Notes under the pieces: generated by a model
Told to the model about the DNA's origin: nothing
The model's database searches: none
The model's input: only the letters and a program-made list of their open reading frames with translations
Assembly: GCA_029939715.1 (NCBI GenBank)
Contig: JAOZSJ010000086.1
Location: 1 to 15,298, forward strand
Length of the DNA stretch: 15,298 nt
Reading direction: 5' to 3'
From: 4572-123 sp002084545
GTDB lineage: Bacteria; Desulfobacterota; Desulfobacteria; Desulfobacterales; 4572-123
Shown: positions 6,742-14,501 of the stretch, piece by piece
Numbering within the stretch: position 1 is the first letter of the stretch
How the letters are laid out: the number at the start of each line of letters is the position of its first letter
Program-made: the position numbers and the translations under genes

Positions 6742-7146
6742 ATGCCATCTGTGAGAAACATGAAAAAGCCGGTTGGTTTTTTCCTTTTGATTTTTATGTT
6801 TATTACCTTTATTCCCCATCAAGTCGCCCTGGCGAAAATGATTGGAACGCAAATTATTCTGGAGGCAGACGGGGTCCAGTCGGCCCGTGAAATGGTTCGG
6901 CGTACTCTGGCACGGGAAGATGTGACCACGGCCCTCGTGGCTTGGGGAATCGATGTCAGAGAGGCAAGGGCCCGGATCAACAGCCTTAACGATGCAGAAA
7001 TACTCCGCCTGGCCGATACGCTTGAAAATGCACCAGCCGGCGGCAGTGCCCTGGGGTCGATTCTCGGCGCTGCGGTTATCGTATTCATTGTTCTCCTGAT
7101 TACGGATATTCTGGGCTTTACCGATATTTTTACCTTTGTTAAATAA
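6742..7146 (+). CDS. PA2779-family membrane protein (DUF6627-like)
   Basis: A 134-residue protein. I chose ATG 6742 because GGAGG lies six nucleotides upstream; the same frame stays open to 6376 only because it continues the ppk remnant. The N-terminus is basic then hydrophobic (KKPVGFFLLIFMFITFIP), a signal anchor or signal peptide. The middle, about residues 40-95, is a predicted helical region with REMVRRTLAREDVTTAL and LNDAEILRLADTL. The C-terminus is a glycine-rich transmembrane segment (GSALGSILGAAVIVFIVLLI). Proteins of this type are paired with a PA2778-like cysteine peptidase, as here. The biochemical role is not established. Its former promoter is unclear since it directly follows the broken ppk. 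Confidence 0.85.
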   Translation: MPSVRNMKKPVGFFLLIFMFITFIPHQVALAKMIGTQIILEADGVQSAREMVRRTLAREDVTTALVAWGIDVREARARINSLNDAEILRLADTLENAPAGGSALGSILGAAVIVFIVLLITDILGFTDIFTFVK

Positions 7147-8104
7147 AGCGCATACGCGCTTGCCGGCGGGTTTCGAGAGGCACCGTGTGCTCTGTCTCAG
7201 CGTACTGGTCCTTGGCATCGTCATCAGCGGCTGCGGGGGACCGTCCAGGATTCTGCAACCGGCGGTTGTACCGGATCTGCCGGAACGTTGTATACTCAAT
7301 CAGGTCCCGTTTTATCCGCAGGCAGCACTTCAATGCGGGCCTGCCGCCTTATCGATGGTTCTGGCATGGTCCGGTGTCGATGTCCCTCCGGATCGTCTTG
7401 TTTCTGAAGTTTTTACCCCTTCCCTCAAGGGAAGCCTTCAATCGGCAATGATTGGCGCAGCCCGGCGCCATGGACGGATAGCCTATCCTCTGGCCGGCCC
7501 GGAATCCCTGATCCGGGAAATCGCCGCCGGGCATCCCGTCATTGTCCTGCAAAACCTTGGCCTCTCCTGGTATCCGGTGTGGCATTACGCGGTTGTCATC
7601 GGCTTTGATCCGGTAAAGAAAAAGGTGATTTTGCATTCCGGAGAGACGCCCCGCAAAAGCCTTTCCTGCGGGATTTTTGAAAAAACCTGGGCGCGAAGCG
7701 ACTATTGGGGGATATTGGTGCTGCCGCCGACCATTATTCCGGCTGATGCTGTCGAAAACAGATACCTTTCCGCTGTAAACGGACTTGAAAGCCTGGGACA
7801 CTGGGAAACCGCGGCTCTGGCGTACCGGAATGCGCTGGTGCAATGGCCGGACAGCTTTCCCGCGCGCATGGGGATTGGAATCTGTAAGTACAGGCTGGGT
7901 GATTTTAAAACCGCGGAAGATGTTCTCCGCGATGCGATCCGGATATCCCCGGATCAAGGAGCCGCATATAACAATCTGGCCCAGACCCTTATGGCCCAGG
8001 GGCGCAAACGCGAGGCCCTTGACGCTGTCCGGAAAGCCCTTGAACTGGGCGGCCCTTTGAAAGCGCATTTCAAAAGCACATTTGAAGAAATTCAAAACCG
8101 TTAA
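7136..8104 (+). CDS. PA2778-family lipoprotein: C39-like cysteine peptidase domain plus TPR repeats
   Basis: About 310-322 residues. Possible starts are TTG 7136 (11-nt overlap with the preceding gene), TTG 7160, or GTG 7187, which has GAGAGG six nucleotides upstream; no ATG is suitable. I list the longest. A hydrophobic segment ends in a lipobox-like ISGC, so the protein is probably a lipoprotein. The peptidase fold follows: QCGPAALSMVL with likely nucleophile Cys67, and HYAVVIGF with His150 (numbering from TTG 7136). Residues about 225-315 form TPR-type repeats (LGHWETAALAYRNALVQWP; AYNNLAQTLMAQGRKREALD). It pairs with the PA2779-like gene upstream. The substrate is unknown. Its stop overlaps the stop of the convergent flavoprotein gene. 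Confidence 0.87.
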   Translation: MLNKAHTRLPAGFERHRVLCLSVLVLGIVISGCGGPSRILQPAVVPDLPERCILNQVPFYPQAALQCGPAALSMVLAWSGVDVPPDRLVSEVFTPSLKGSLQSAMIGAARRHGRIAYPLAGPESLIREIAAGHPVIVLQNLGLSWYPVWHYAVVIGFDPVKKKVILHSGETPRKSLSCGIFEKTWARSDYWGILVLPPTIIPADAVENRYLSAVNGLESLGHWETAALAYRNALVQWPDSFPARMGIGICKYRLGDFKTAEDVLRDAIRISPDQGAAYNNLAQTLMAQGRKREALDAVRKALELGGPLKAHFKSTFEEIQNR

Positions 8105-9495
8105 TAAGCGGCCTGTTGTCCAGCGATACGCCCGAAGACGATACATTCGGTAAGCGCACAACTGCCAAGGCGGCCGGCACCGTGAATGCCGCCACATACC
8201 TCACCTGCCGCAAACAGACGTGGGACAGGTCGATTGTTGAGATTAATGACTTGTGCCTTTGAATTAATCCCGACGCCTCCGGGAGTATAGTGCACCTTCG
8301 GCCATAAGAAAATTGCATAATACGGAGGATTGGCCAGCGGATTCGCACCACCTGCAAGCGGTTTGCCGAACGGGTCCTGCCCGCCTTCTTTGATCAAATG
8401 ATTATAATGCTTAATTGTCATCTCCAGTTGGCCGTCCGGCATTTTAAATTCCGAGGCAAGTGCGGTCAATGTGTCAAAGGACTTCACATGACCCCGCTTC
8501 AGACAGTGCCCGAGACTTTCAGCATCTGTTTTTGCGCCCCTGGCGTCCACTATTCCAACGCATGGATGCCCGGTTTTAAGGATTGCATCACAGCGCTGTC
8601 TGCGATCACCCCATTCATTGACGATACGACGCCCGGTGACTGGATCAACTACAATACCGGTGGGGTATACACAATAAGAAGCAAAGCGGGCCCCACGGCC
8701 ATAGCCTTTTTCATCGGGGCAGCCCCATGGCCCCATTTGTATCCATGACAGATGAACCGGAGCGGCTTTTAATTCAAGGGCGGCGATCAGGCCCTCGGCT
8801 GTCGCCCCCCGATGGTTGGTGGACCCCAGGGTTTCATCCAGACCCGGATTTTGCAGCATCCGGAATCGAACATCGTTCCCGAATCCGCCGGTGGCCAGAA
8901 TGACGGCACGTCCGGCCTTGATGTTCTTTAAAATACCGCTGCCGCCATCAGGAAACTTGTATCCGGAACGGATCTGTACACCACGCACGAAACCTTTGCT
9001 GTCCGTTTGCAGACGCGTCAGCATGCAGCGCGTGCGTATCTCAACCCCTTTTTGTTTTAATAAAGAGCATTGCGCCTTGATGAAATCCGCCCCGGAGTGG
9101 CTCCTGGTTGTGAGACATCGCGCCACGGAGTGCCCCCCGAAACGGTCCAGCCGGTCCTGATACTTCACGCCAAGGGTGTCCATTGTCCACTCGATGGCCC
9201 CGGCCGCCTTTTCCGCCACGATCTTTACAAGATCAGGATGATTGAGGCCCAGTCCAGCCTTGAGCATATCATTATAAAAAAGCTCCGGTGAATCTTTTAT
9301 TTTCCGCCTTTCCTGCAGGTAATTATTCGGCGCGGCCACCCCTCCATCGCTGATACGGGTGTTTCCGCCCGTCAATTTCATCTTTTCCAGTACTATAACC
9401 GAAGCGCCTGCCTCGCCGGCTTCTATGGCAGCGGACAGCCCTGCCACTCCGCTGCCGATGATGATTACATCTTTTTGTTCATCCCATTTGATCAT
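8101..9495 (-). CDS. FAD-dependent oxidoreductase, fumarate reductase/enoate reductase-like flavoprotein
   Basis: A 464-residue soluble flavoprotein of the succinate dehydrogenase/fumarate reductase flavoprotein superfamily (FAD_binding_2). The N-terminal Rossmann motif VIIIGSGVAGLSAA (G14, G16, G19), then Glu37 and GGNT at 43-46, bind FAD. The C-terminus has HYTPGGVGIN (His402) and HGAGRLGSCALTE (Arg442), which match the substrate-binding His and Arg of flavocytochrome fumarate reductases. There is no signal peptide, CXXCH heme site or FMN domain, so it is probably cytoplasmic and takes electrons from a separate partner. Relatives act on fumarate, urocanate, tricarballylate or ketosteroids, and the substrate here is open. 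It follows livF in the same direction, which hints that it acts on what that transporter imports (inference). Confidence 0.85.
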   Translation of the reverse strand: MIKWDEQKDVIIIGSGVAGLSAAIEAGEAGASVIVLEKMKLTGGNTRISDGGVAAPNNYLQERRKIKDSPELFYNDMLKAGLGLNHPDLVKIVAEKAAGAIEWTMDTLGVKYQDRLDRFGGHSVARCLTTRSHSGADFIKAQCSLLKQKGVEIRTRCMLTRLQTDSKGFVRGVQIRSGYKFPDGGSGILKNIKAGRAVILATGGFGNDVRFRMLQNPGLDETLGSTNHRGATAEGLIAALELKAAPVHLSWIQMGPWGCPDEKGYGRGARFASYCVYPTGIVVDPVTGRRIVNEWGDRRQRCDAILKTGHPCVGIVDARGAKTDAESLGHCLKRGHVKSFDTLTALASEFKMPDGQLEMTIKHYNHLIKEGGQDPFGKPLAGGANPLANPPYYAIFLWPKVHYTPGGVGINSKAQVINLNNRPVPRLFAAGEVCGGIHGAGRLGSCALTECIVFGRIAGQQAAY

Positions 9496-9498
9496 TTT

Positions 9499-9711
9499 TT
9501 ATCCCATTTTTTCCGCATTAACCTCACGCCAGCATTCAATGCTCATGGCATTGCCTTGAATCAACCGTGCATCCAGATTGCCGTCGGCTTCCCGGATTAA
9601 TCCGCCTTCCGGTTCGATAACGGTGATGGCATATCCTTCATGAACCAGTCTTTTCGCCAGGTAGTATCCAACTCCGCCGAGACCGAGAATTAAGATGTTT
9701 TCAGGAACAGA
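9499..9711 (-). pseudogene. trkA: TrkA N-terminal (RCK_N) domain fragment, start-less and truncated
   Basis: The minus strand encodes ENILILGLGGVGYYLAKRLV followed by HEGYAITVIEPEGG and ARLIQGNAMSIECWREV, then stops at TAA (9501-9499). This is the first half of a TrkA/RCK_N NAD-binding domain: the GxGxxG loop, the acidic end of strand two, and the G-(D/N)-A segment. The match breaks right after the position where a full protein reads EKADA. An in-frame TGA at 9732-9730 precedes it, and no ATG, GTG or TTG lies between. It overlaps nothing but fills the whole livF-flavoprotein gap. A full TrkA potassium-uptake regulator has over 200 residues per copy, so this is a dead remnant. Confidence 0.72.
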
Positions 9712-9712
9712 C

Positions 9713-10429
9713 TCAACGCGGTGCCCGGGTCAGGCCCAGACAGGCATCAATCATTTCGCTTGATGCTCCGGCTTCATCAGGCGTCCCCTGCCATACCATT
9801 TTTCCGCTTTCCAGAACAGTGACGCTGTCCGCCACTTTCAGTGCCCGGCTTGTGGACTGCTCCACCAGTACGATGGTCATGCCGTCCGTTTTAAGGTCAT
9901 TGATGACGCCGTAGCAGATATCAATGGCTTTGGGCATCAGGCCCAGGCTGAGTTCATCAATGAGCAGCAACCTGGGCCGGCTCATTAAGGCCCGGCCGAT
10001 GGAGAGCATCTGCTGCTCGCCTCCGGACAGGGACCCGGCCTGCTGGTGAATGCGTTCTCCCAACCGGGGAAAGGTCTTAAGCACACGGTCAATGCCAGGT
10101 GTGGTATCTTTTTTATCCCGGCAATAACCCCCTATAATCAGGTTTTCGCGAACCGTCAGCTCACTGAAAAGGCGGCGGCCTTCAGGCACCAGCCCGATAC
10201 CGGCCCTTACCCGTTGTGTCGGTGGGATTTCAGTTATGTCTTTATCCTTGTAAATCACATGCCCGCCATGGGTCTCTACATGACCGGCCACGCACATGAT
10301 GGTTGAACTCTTGCCGGCGCCATTGGCGCCCAGCAGCGCGTGAACCCTTCCTTTTCCCACTTCAAGGTTAAGTTCCTGAACAGCGCGCATGGGGCCGTAA
10401 CCGCAACTTAGATTCTCAAGCCGTAACAT
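9713..10429 (-). CDS. livF: Liv-type ABC transporter ATP-binding protein LivF
   Basis: ATPase of the second Liv importer, 238 residues. The ATG at 10429, inside the end of livG, gives the standard LivF N-terminus MLRLENLSCGYGPMRAVQEL and has GAGGCGG just upstream; an upstream in-frame ATG at 10504 is rejected. The motifs are complete: Walker A GANGAGKSS near residue 37, signature LSGGEQQMLSIGRALM, Walker B LLLIDELSLGL and the switch His region replaced by VEQSTSRAL, as is usual in LivF. It overlaps livG by 14 nt, showing translational coupling. It is the last intact gene of the transporter set; a trkA fragment follows. Confidence 0.94.
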   Translation of the reverse strand: MLRLENLSCGYGPMRAVQELNLEVGKGRVHALLGANGAGKSSTIMCVAGHVETHGGHVIYKDKDITEIPPTQRVRAGIGLVPEGRRLFSELTVRENLIIGGYCRDKKDTTPGIDRVLKTFPRLGERIHQQAGSLSGGEQQMLSIGRALMSRPRLLLIDELSLGLMPKAIDICYGVINDLKTDGMTIVLVEQSTSRALKVADSVTVLESGKMVWQGTPDEAGASSEMIDACLGLTRAPR

Positions 10430-11180
10430 TTTCCGCCTCTTTTCCAACGTAAGCTGCACGCACATTGGGCATGCGCATGACCTGCCCGGGCATACCTTCG
10501 GCAATCTTACGCCCGTTGTCCAGTACCACCAGCCGCTTGCCGATCCGCAGGACTTCGCTTAAATTGTGTTCAATCATCACTATGGTCATCCCTTTCCGGT
10601 TGATCAGGGCCACCGTATCCGCCAGGCGTTCAGCCTCAATTTGATTCAATCCGGCCAGAGGCTCGTCCAGTAAAAGCAATTTGGGGTTAAGGGCGAGTGC
10701 CCGCGCAACTTCCAGTCGTTTTAGAACGCCGAGCGGCTGTCCCGTGACCATCTGGTCGGCATGCTCACCGATGCCCACAAGATCCAGAAGCTCAACGGCG
10801 CGTTCATGCTCCCGGCGTCGGCCTGAGCTTGTCAATGCCCCAAATATGTTTCGTATGCGCCTGTGTCCTGCTGCCAGGGCCACATTGTCCTTGAGGGTCA
10901 TACTGTAAAATGGCCGCACGATCTGATGGGTTAACGCCAGGCCCATACGGATTCGTTTGAACGTGGGGTATTTTGTAATATTTTTTTTATTGAGGGTGAT
11001 ATGCGCCTTTTGAGGCTGAACTACCCCGGTAATGGCTTTGAGCATGGTAGTTTTCCCGGCACCATTGGGCCCGATCAGACAAAGAAATTCATCGGCCATG
11101 ACCTGGAAAGAAACATCGGTCAGGGCATGCACCCCGCCAAAATGCACGGTAACGTTTTTTACATCCAGAAGAACCGTCAT
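10416..11180 (-). CDS. livG: Liv-type ABC transporter ATP-binding protein LivG
   Basis: Partner ATPase of LivF in the second Liv importer, 254 residues. It has Walker A GPNGAGKTT near residue 38, the Q-loop LALTHQIVRPFYSM, a non-canonical signature QPLGVLKRLEVARALA, Walker B LLLLDEPLAGL and the switch histidine in VMIEHNLSEV. The signature variant PLGxLKRLE is seen in LivG-like proteins and need not mean loss of function. Its ATG lies inside the end of livM as an ATGA overlap (4 nt), and its own end overlaps livF by 14 nt. Confidence 0.94.
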   Translation of the reverse strand: MTVLLDVKNVTVHFGGVHALTDVSFQVMADEFLCLIGPNGAGKTTMLKAITGVVQPQKAHITLNKKNITKYPTFKRIRMGLALTHQIVRPFYSMTLKDNVALAAGHRRIRNIFGALTSSGRRREHERAVELLDLVGIGEHADQMVTGQPLGVLKRLEVARALALNPKLLLLDEPLAGLNQIEAERLADTVALINRKGMTIVMIEHNLSEVLRIGKRLVVLDNGRKIAEGMPGQVMRMPNVRAAYVGKEAENVTA

Positions 11181-12040
11181 AGCACTTCTCCTTTTGCCGC
11201 CCTGCGTTTGAACATCAGCCGTCCAAGGCCCGCCAGACCGTCCGGAGCAAATCGCATCACGGTAAAAAGTAGAATACCATAGACAAGCAGCTTATAGTCG
11301 CCGATAAAACGAAAGAATTCCGGCATAAGGGTCAGGATTGCAGTGGCGATAACGACCCCGAAAATGGAACCTATCCCTCCCACCGCCACCATGGAAAGAA
11401 TGGTTATGGAGGTGATAAAGCCAAAGTCATCCGGCACAATAAAACGGGCAAAGTAGGCATAAAGCCCTCCGGCAAGCCCGGCTATTGCCGTACCCATGGC
11501 AAAGGCGGCAAGTTTGTAGGCAGGCACGTCCACGCTTAACATCTTCGCGGTGTCTTCGTCATCGGCCACCGCCTCAAAGGCAAAACCCATCCAGGAGCGC
11601 TTGAGGTAGAGGCTGAATGCCGCAGCCAGCGCCGCAAGAAAAAGCACCAGAAAAAAATAACCGGCCTTGTCCAGCCCGATGGAAGGTATGGAACTGATGC
11701 CGAGCTCGCCGCCCAGAAATCTATCCTCCTGGCGAACGATACCGAGAAAGAGAAATCCGGCGCCCATTGTTGTTATAGCCAGAAAATCATGACGAACCCT
11801 TAAGCTGGTCAATCCGACGATGATTCCTGCCATTCCTGCCATGATCATGGCCATGGGCAGACTGACCATGGCGGAGAAACCGGCTTTGGCCAGCAATGCC
11901 GCGGTGTATGCGCCAATGCCGTAAAATGCGGCGTGTCCCAGGCTGATCTGGCCGCAAAATCCGGTAATCATATTGAGCCCAAGGGATAGAATAATGTTTA
12001 TACAAACAACGGTTGCCAGGCTGAGTTCATAAATACCCAT
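11177..12040 (-). CDS. livM: Liv-type ABC transporter permease LivM
   Basis: Inner-membrane permease of the second Liv importer, 287 residues, with eight or so membrane segments. It has the hallmark GFCGQISLGHAAFYGIGAYT near residue 27 and the coupling region VAVGGIGSIFGVVIATA near 230. Compared with the other LivM (546-1499) it is shorter at the N-terminus and clearly diverged, so the two systems are not a recent duplication. It starts three nucleotides after livH and overlaps livG by four. Confidence 0.94.
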   Translation of the reverse strand: MGIYELSLATVVCINIILSLGLNMITGFCGQISLGHAAFYGIGAYTAALLAKAGFSAMVSLPMAMIMAGMAGIIVGLTSLRVRHDFLAITTMGAGFLFLGIVRQEDRFLGGELGISSIPSIGLDKAGYFFLVLFLAALAAAFSLYLKRSWMGFAFEAVADDEDTAKMLSVDVPAYKLAAFAMGTAIAGLAGGLYAYFARFIVPDDFGFITSITILSMVAVGGIGSIFGVVIATAILTLMPEFFRFIGDYKLLVYGILLFTVMRFAPDGLAGLGRLMFKRRAAKGEVL

Positions 12041-12043
12041 GGT

Positions 12044-12904
12044 TTACCTCCGTCCGAAAAGGCCCTGGGGCCGGACCATCAATACGACGATCATAAAGGC
12101 AAAAGCAATGGCATCACGATCCATAAACTCGCCGATGTAAATAGTTCCGAATGCTTCGGTTACCCCCAACAGAAGGGAAGCAAACATGGTTCCCGCCACA
12201 TTGCCGAGACCGCCGAGTACAATAATGGCCAGGGCTTTATAACTAGGTACCCCTCCCATGGTAGGCTCAACCAGGTTAGACAGCAGGGAAACGAAAACAC
12301 CCGCTACGGCAGCCAGGGCGGAGCCGATAAAAAAATTCAGATACCGGACTTTTAAAACACTGACGCCGAAGCTTTCAGCCATTTGCGGATCATCCACAGT
12401 AGCTCTCCAGGCCACACCCGTGCGGGTTTTCTGGGCCAGCCAGCTAAGGATACCCAGTATGAGCACACTGCCGAGTACAATGACTATTTCAACGGCTCTG
12501 ATATTCATGCCTGCAATTGTATAAGTGGTCTGGAGAGGGGGGGAGGTGTAAGAGAATCCATATGGCCCGAAAAGTAAACGGAAAATTTCCTCCATGGCAA
12601 TGAACAGGCCGATGGAGGCGATCAGGGCCACATAGGGGGGACGATCTAAAATGGGCTGATAGCACAGCCGATAGATGGCCATGCCGAGCATGCCGACAAA
12701 TGCAGCGGCAAGCGGCGTTGCCAGAATCAGGCTGCCGGAAGCGTTGGTCAGCAAAAGACCAATATAGCCGCCCAGGGCAAATAATCCTGCGTGGGCAATG
12801 TGAAGAATGCGCAAAAGGCTGTAAACCAGGGTGAGGCCCACCGCAATGGTGGCATACACACAGCCGGAAATAAGGCCTTGAAGAAGAAGCTCAATGTATA
12901 GCAT
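12044..12904 (-). CDS. livH: Liv-type ABC transporter permease LivH
   Basis: Second permease of the second Liv importer, 286 residues from ATG 12904, which gives the canonical MLYIELLLQGLISGCVYATI opening. An in-frame ATG at 12931 would add nine residues; neither has a strong Shine-Dalgarno (GGAAAA before 12904). Family signatures include HIAHAGLFALGGYIG and the coupling motif IVLGGLGNVAGTMFA. The first-system LivH carries NFAQGEF where this has HIAHAGLF. This change occurs in the segment facing the translocation path, which suggests a different substrate (inference). Confidence 0.92.
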   Translation of the reverse strand: MLYIELLLQGLISGCVYATIAVGLTLVYSLLRILHIAHAGLFALGGYIGLLLTNASGSLILATPLAAAFVGMLGMAIYRLCYQPILDRPPYVALIASIGLFIAMEEIFRLLFGPYGFSYTSPPLQTTYTIAGMNIRAVEIVIVLGSVLILGILSWLAQKTRTGVAWRATVDDPQMAESFGVSVLKVRYLNFFIGSALAAVAGVFVSLLSNLVEPTMGGVPSYKALAIIVLGGLGNVAGTMFASLLLGVTEAFGTIYIGEFMDRDAIAFAFMIVVLMVRPQGLFGRR

Positions 12905-12933
12905 GATATTTTCCAGGAACAAAATCAGCATTC

Positions 12934-12960
12934 AGCAGGAGGCCGTAAAAGCCTCCTGCT
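12934..12960 (-). other. Intercistronic hairpin between livK and livH
   Basis: A perfect 10-bp stem, AGCAGGAGGC and GCCTCCTGCT, with a 7-nt loop lies in the gap between the binding-protein gene and the permease gene. No T run follows on the minus strand, so it is not a complete Rho-independent terminator. Such hairpins often protect the 3' end of the upstream message and let the periplasmic binding protein be made in excess over the membrane subunits. Confidence 0.75.
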
Positions 12961-12992
12961 TAGAATGAAGGACAACCGTGAACGGTTACATT

Positions 12993-14144
12993 TTATTTAT
13001 CGGGCGGCGCCAGAAGGGCGGGATCGTCGATTACGGCATAATGGTGCCAATTGCCGTCTTTGACAATCTGCACCTGGACGGCTTTCATTACTTCGCCCAG
13101 GGCGTTGAATTTAATGGTTCCCGTTGACACCTTGAGTTCCACGGAAGCGATAGCGTCCCGAATGGCCTTGGGGGCCGTACCGCCGGCCTGTTCAATGGCT
13201 TTGGCCGCCACCATTACCGCCGTATGGGCACTGGCGGCAACCATGTCTGCCTTGAACCCGGCCTGTTTTTCAAATTCTCTTATAAAATCAATGGTTTCTT
13301 TGACCTTTGAGTCGCGGTCCAGGCTGGTTGTAATGATGACTCCCTCGGCTGCCTTTCCGGCAATTTCAATAAATTTCTGCCCATCATAGCCTTCCTGACC
13401 GATGACCGGGGCCTGAATTCCGGCGGCACGAAGCTGGCTTACCAGGGGGCCGGCGGTAAAGTAATAGCCCGAGGCGTATATGGCTTCGGGATTGTCAGCC
13501 TTTATTTTTGCGACAATAGCACCGAATTGGCGGTCTTTTATGGAATACTGGTACTCGTTAATGATGGTAATGCCGTAGGTCGATGCCATCTCCTTGAAAC
13601 CGGCCGCCAGAGATTTTCCAAAATCATTTTGCAGCGTGATGACGACGACTTTCTTTTTCCCCATCATCTCTCCAAGCAATTTTGCACCGGCTTTTCCCTG
13701 AACCTCGCCCAGAAAGCTGGTGCGGAAAACATAATCACCGGCCCGTGTAATGTCGGGGTGAATGGCGTAGGCGCTGATGTAGGGCATTTTGTTTTCCTGG
13801 AATACGCCTGCTGCTGAACGGGTGGCCCCGGAATAAGAACCGCTGATTCCCAGGACAACTTTGTCCCTGCCAATAAGCTTGTTGGCAATGGGGATGGATT
13901 GCGCGGGTTTGGCCTGATCATCGTATATGATCAGCTCCAGTTGTCTGCCGAGCACTCCGCCGGCTTTGTTGATCTGATTGACCGCCAGTTTGGCGCCTTC
14001 AGTGGACGATTTGCCGTCGCTTGCGGCAAAACCGGTAAGGGGTGCGTTAAAACCGATCTTGATGGTATCGGCAGCCGCGGCCGGACCGGATCCGGCTGCC
14101 ATAAAACAGACAGCAAGTGCTAAAATCACCATTTTTTTTAACAT
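12993..14144 (-). CDS. livK: Periplasmic substrate-binding protein of the second Liv importer (LivK/LivJ type)
   Basis: A 383-residue Peripla_BP_6 protein. It begins MLKKMVILALAVCFMAAGSG and has a cleavage site around PAAAA-DT near residue 25. The mature start IKIGFNAPLTGFAASDGKSS, then AVNQINKAGGVLGRQLEL and DDQAKPAQS, is typical. AGAGGAG lies eight nucleotides before the ATG. It differs strongly from the first system's binding protein, including the loop after the first strand (FAASDGKSS against RASFLGDPE). The ligand cannot be named. It is the first gene of its operon; the upstream region has no clear leader peptide or terminator, so its control differs from the paaK operon. Confidence 0.93.
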   Translation of the reverse strand: MLKKMVILALAVCFMAAGSGPAAAADTIKIGFNAPLTGFAASDGKSSTEGAKLAVNQINKAGGVLGRQLELIIYDDQAKPAQSIPIANKLIGRDKVVLGISGSYSGATRSAAGVFQENKMPYISAYAIHPDITRAGDYVFRTSFLGEVQGKAGAKLLGEMMGKKKVVVITLQNDFGKSLAAGFKEMASTYGITIINEYQYSIKDRQFGAIVAKIKADNPEAIYASGYYFTAGPLVSQLRAAGIQAPVIGQEGYDGQKFIEIAGKAAEGVIITTSLDRDSKVKETIDFIREFEKQAGFKADMVAASAHTAVMVAAKAIEQAGGTAPKAIRDAIASVELKVSTGTIKFNALGEVMKAVQVQIVKDGNWHHYAVIDDPALLAPPDK

Positions 14145-14429
14145 AACAATGTCTCCTCTGATACAGTAAAAGGTTCAAGTAAGCCGCATTTGAATCATGC
14201 CTTGCGAATTCACCATACTAAATATTTACACGGCTAAAAAACGCAGAAAATGCATCAAAAGTCAAGCAATATCGTTCAGGTTCACTATGTTGCTCAAGAT
14301 CTCGGCAGGCCGACGTTTTTTTGCCAGCCGGCACTCCTATTGTGGCAACCATTCAACGCTTTCATCGAGTGCAATTTAAGACAGCCAACGCCACCCGCAT
14401 AGGTCCCCTGGGATCAGCGCACAAGCAAA
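14145..14429. other. Upstream region of the second liv operon, no supported gene
   Basis: No recognisable gene. On the minus strand a TTGACT (14265-14260) could be a -35 box for livK, but no good -10 lies at 16-18 nt from it. A 12-codon ORF at 14400-14362 has AGGGG before it but shows no repeated regulatory codons and no hairpin set. A longer open frame of 44 codons through 14340-14220 is not recognisable. Confidence 0.5.
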
Positions 14430-14458
14430 CGGTGGAAAGCACGGATTGCCTTCCACCG
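14430..14458 (-). terminator. Hairpin downstream of the family-5 binding-protein remnant
   Basis: CGGTGGAA (14430-14437) pairs with TTCCACCG (14451-14458); GCA/TGC closes a 5-nt loop. The odd position between the two stem parts is a G-U pair in minus-strand RNA but an A-C mismatch on the plus strand. It lies about 45 nt after the remnant's stop, where the original terminator would be. The T tract on the minus strand is poor (TTTGCTT). Confidence 0.55.
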
Positions 14459-14501
14459 CTGATTAACAAAACGTGAAAGTGCCCATATCAGTCGCTAAAG
14501 G

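Noticed and set aside
6376..7146. A single 256-residue fusion protein of ppk and PA2779-like sequence
   Set aside because: A strong GGAGG ribosome site before ATG 6742 and a signal-like N-terminus there show a separate gene; the upstream part is ppk remnant plus unrelated sequence.
14362..14400. 12-codon ORF with AGGGG upstream of livK as a possible second attenuator
   Set aside because: No cluster of one codon type and no set of alternative hairpins or terminator before livK.
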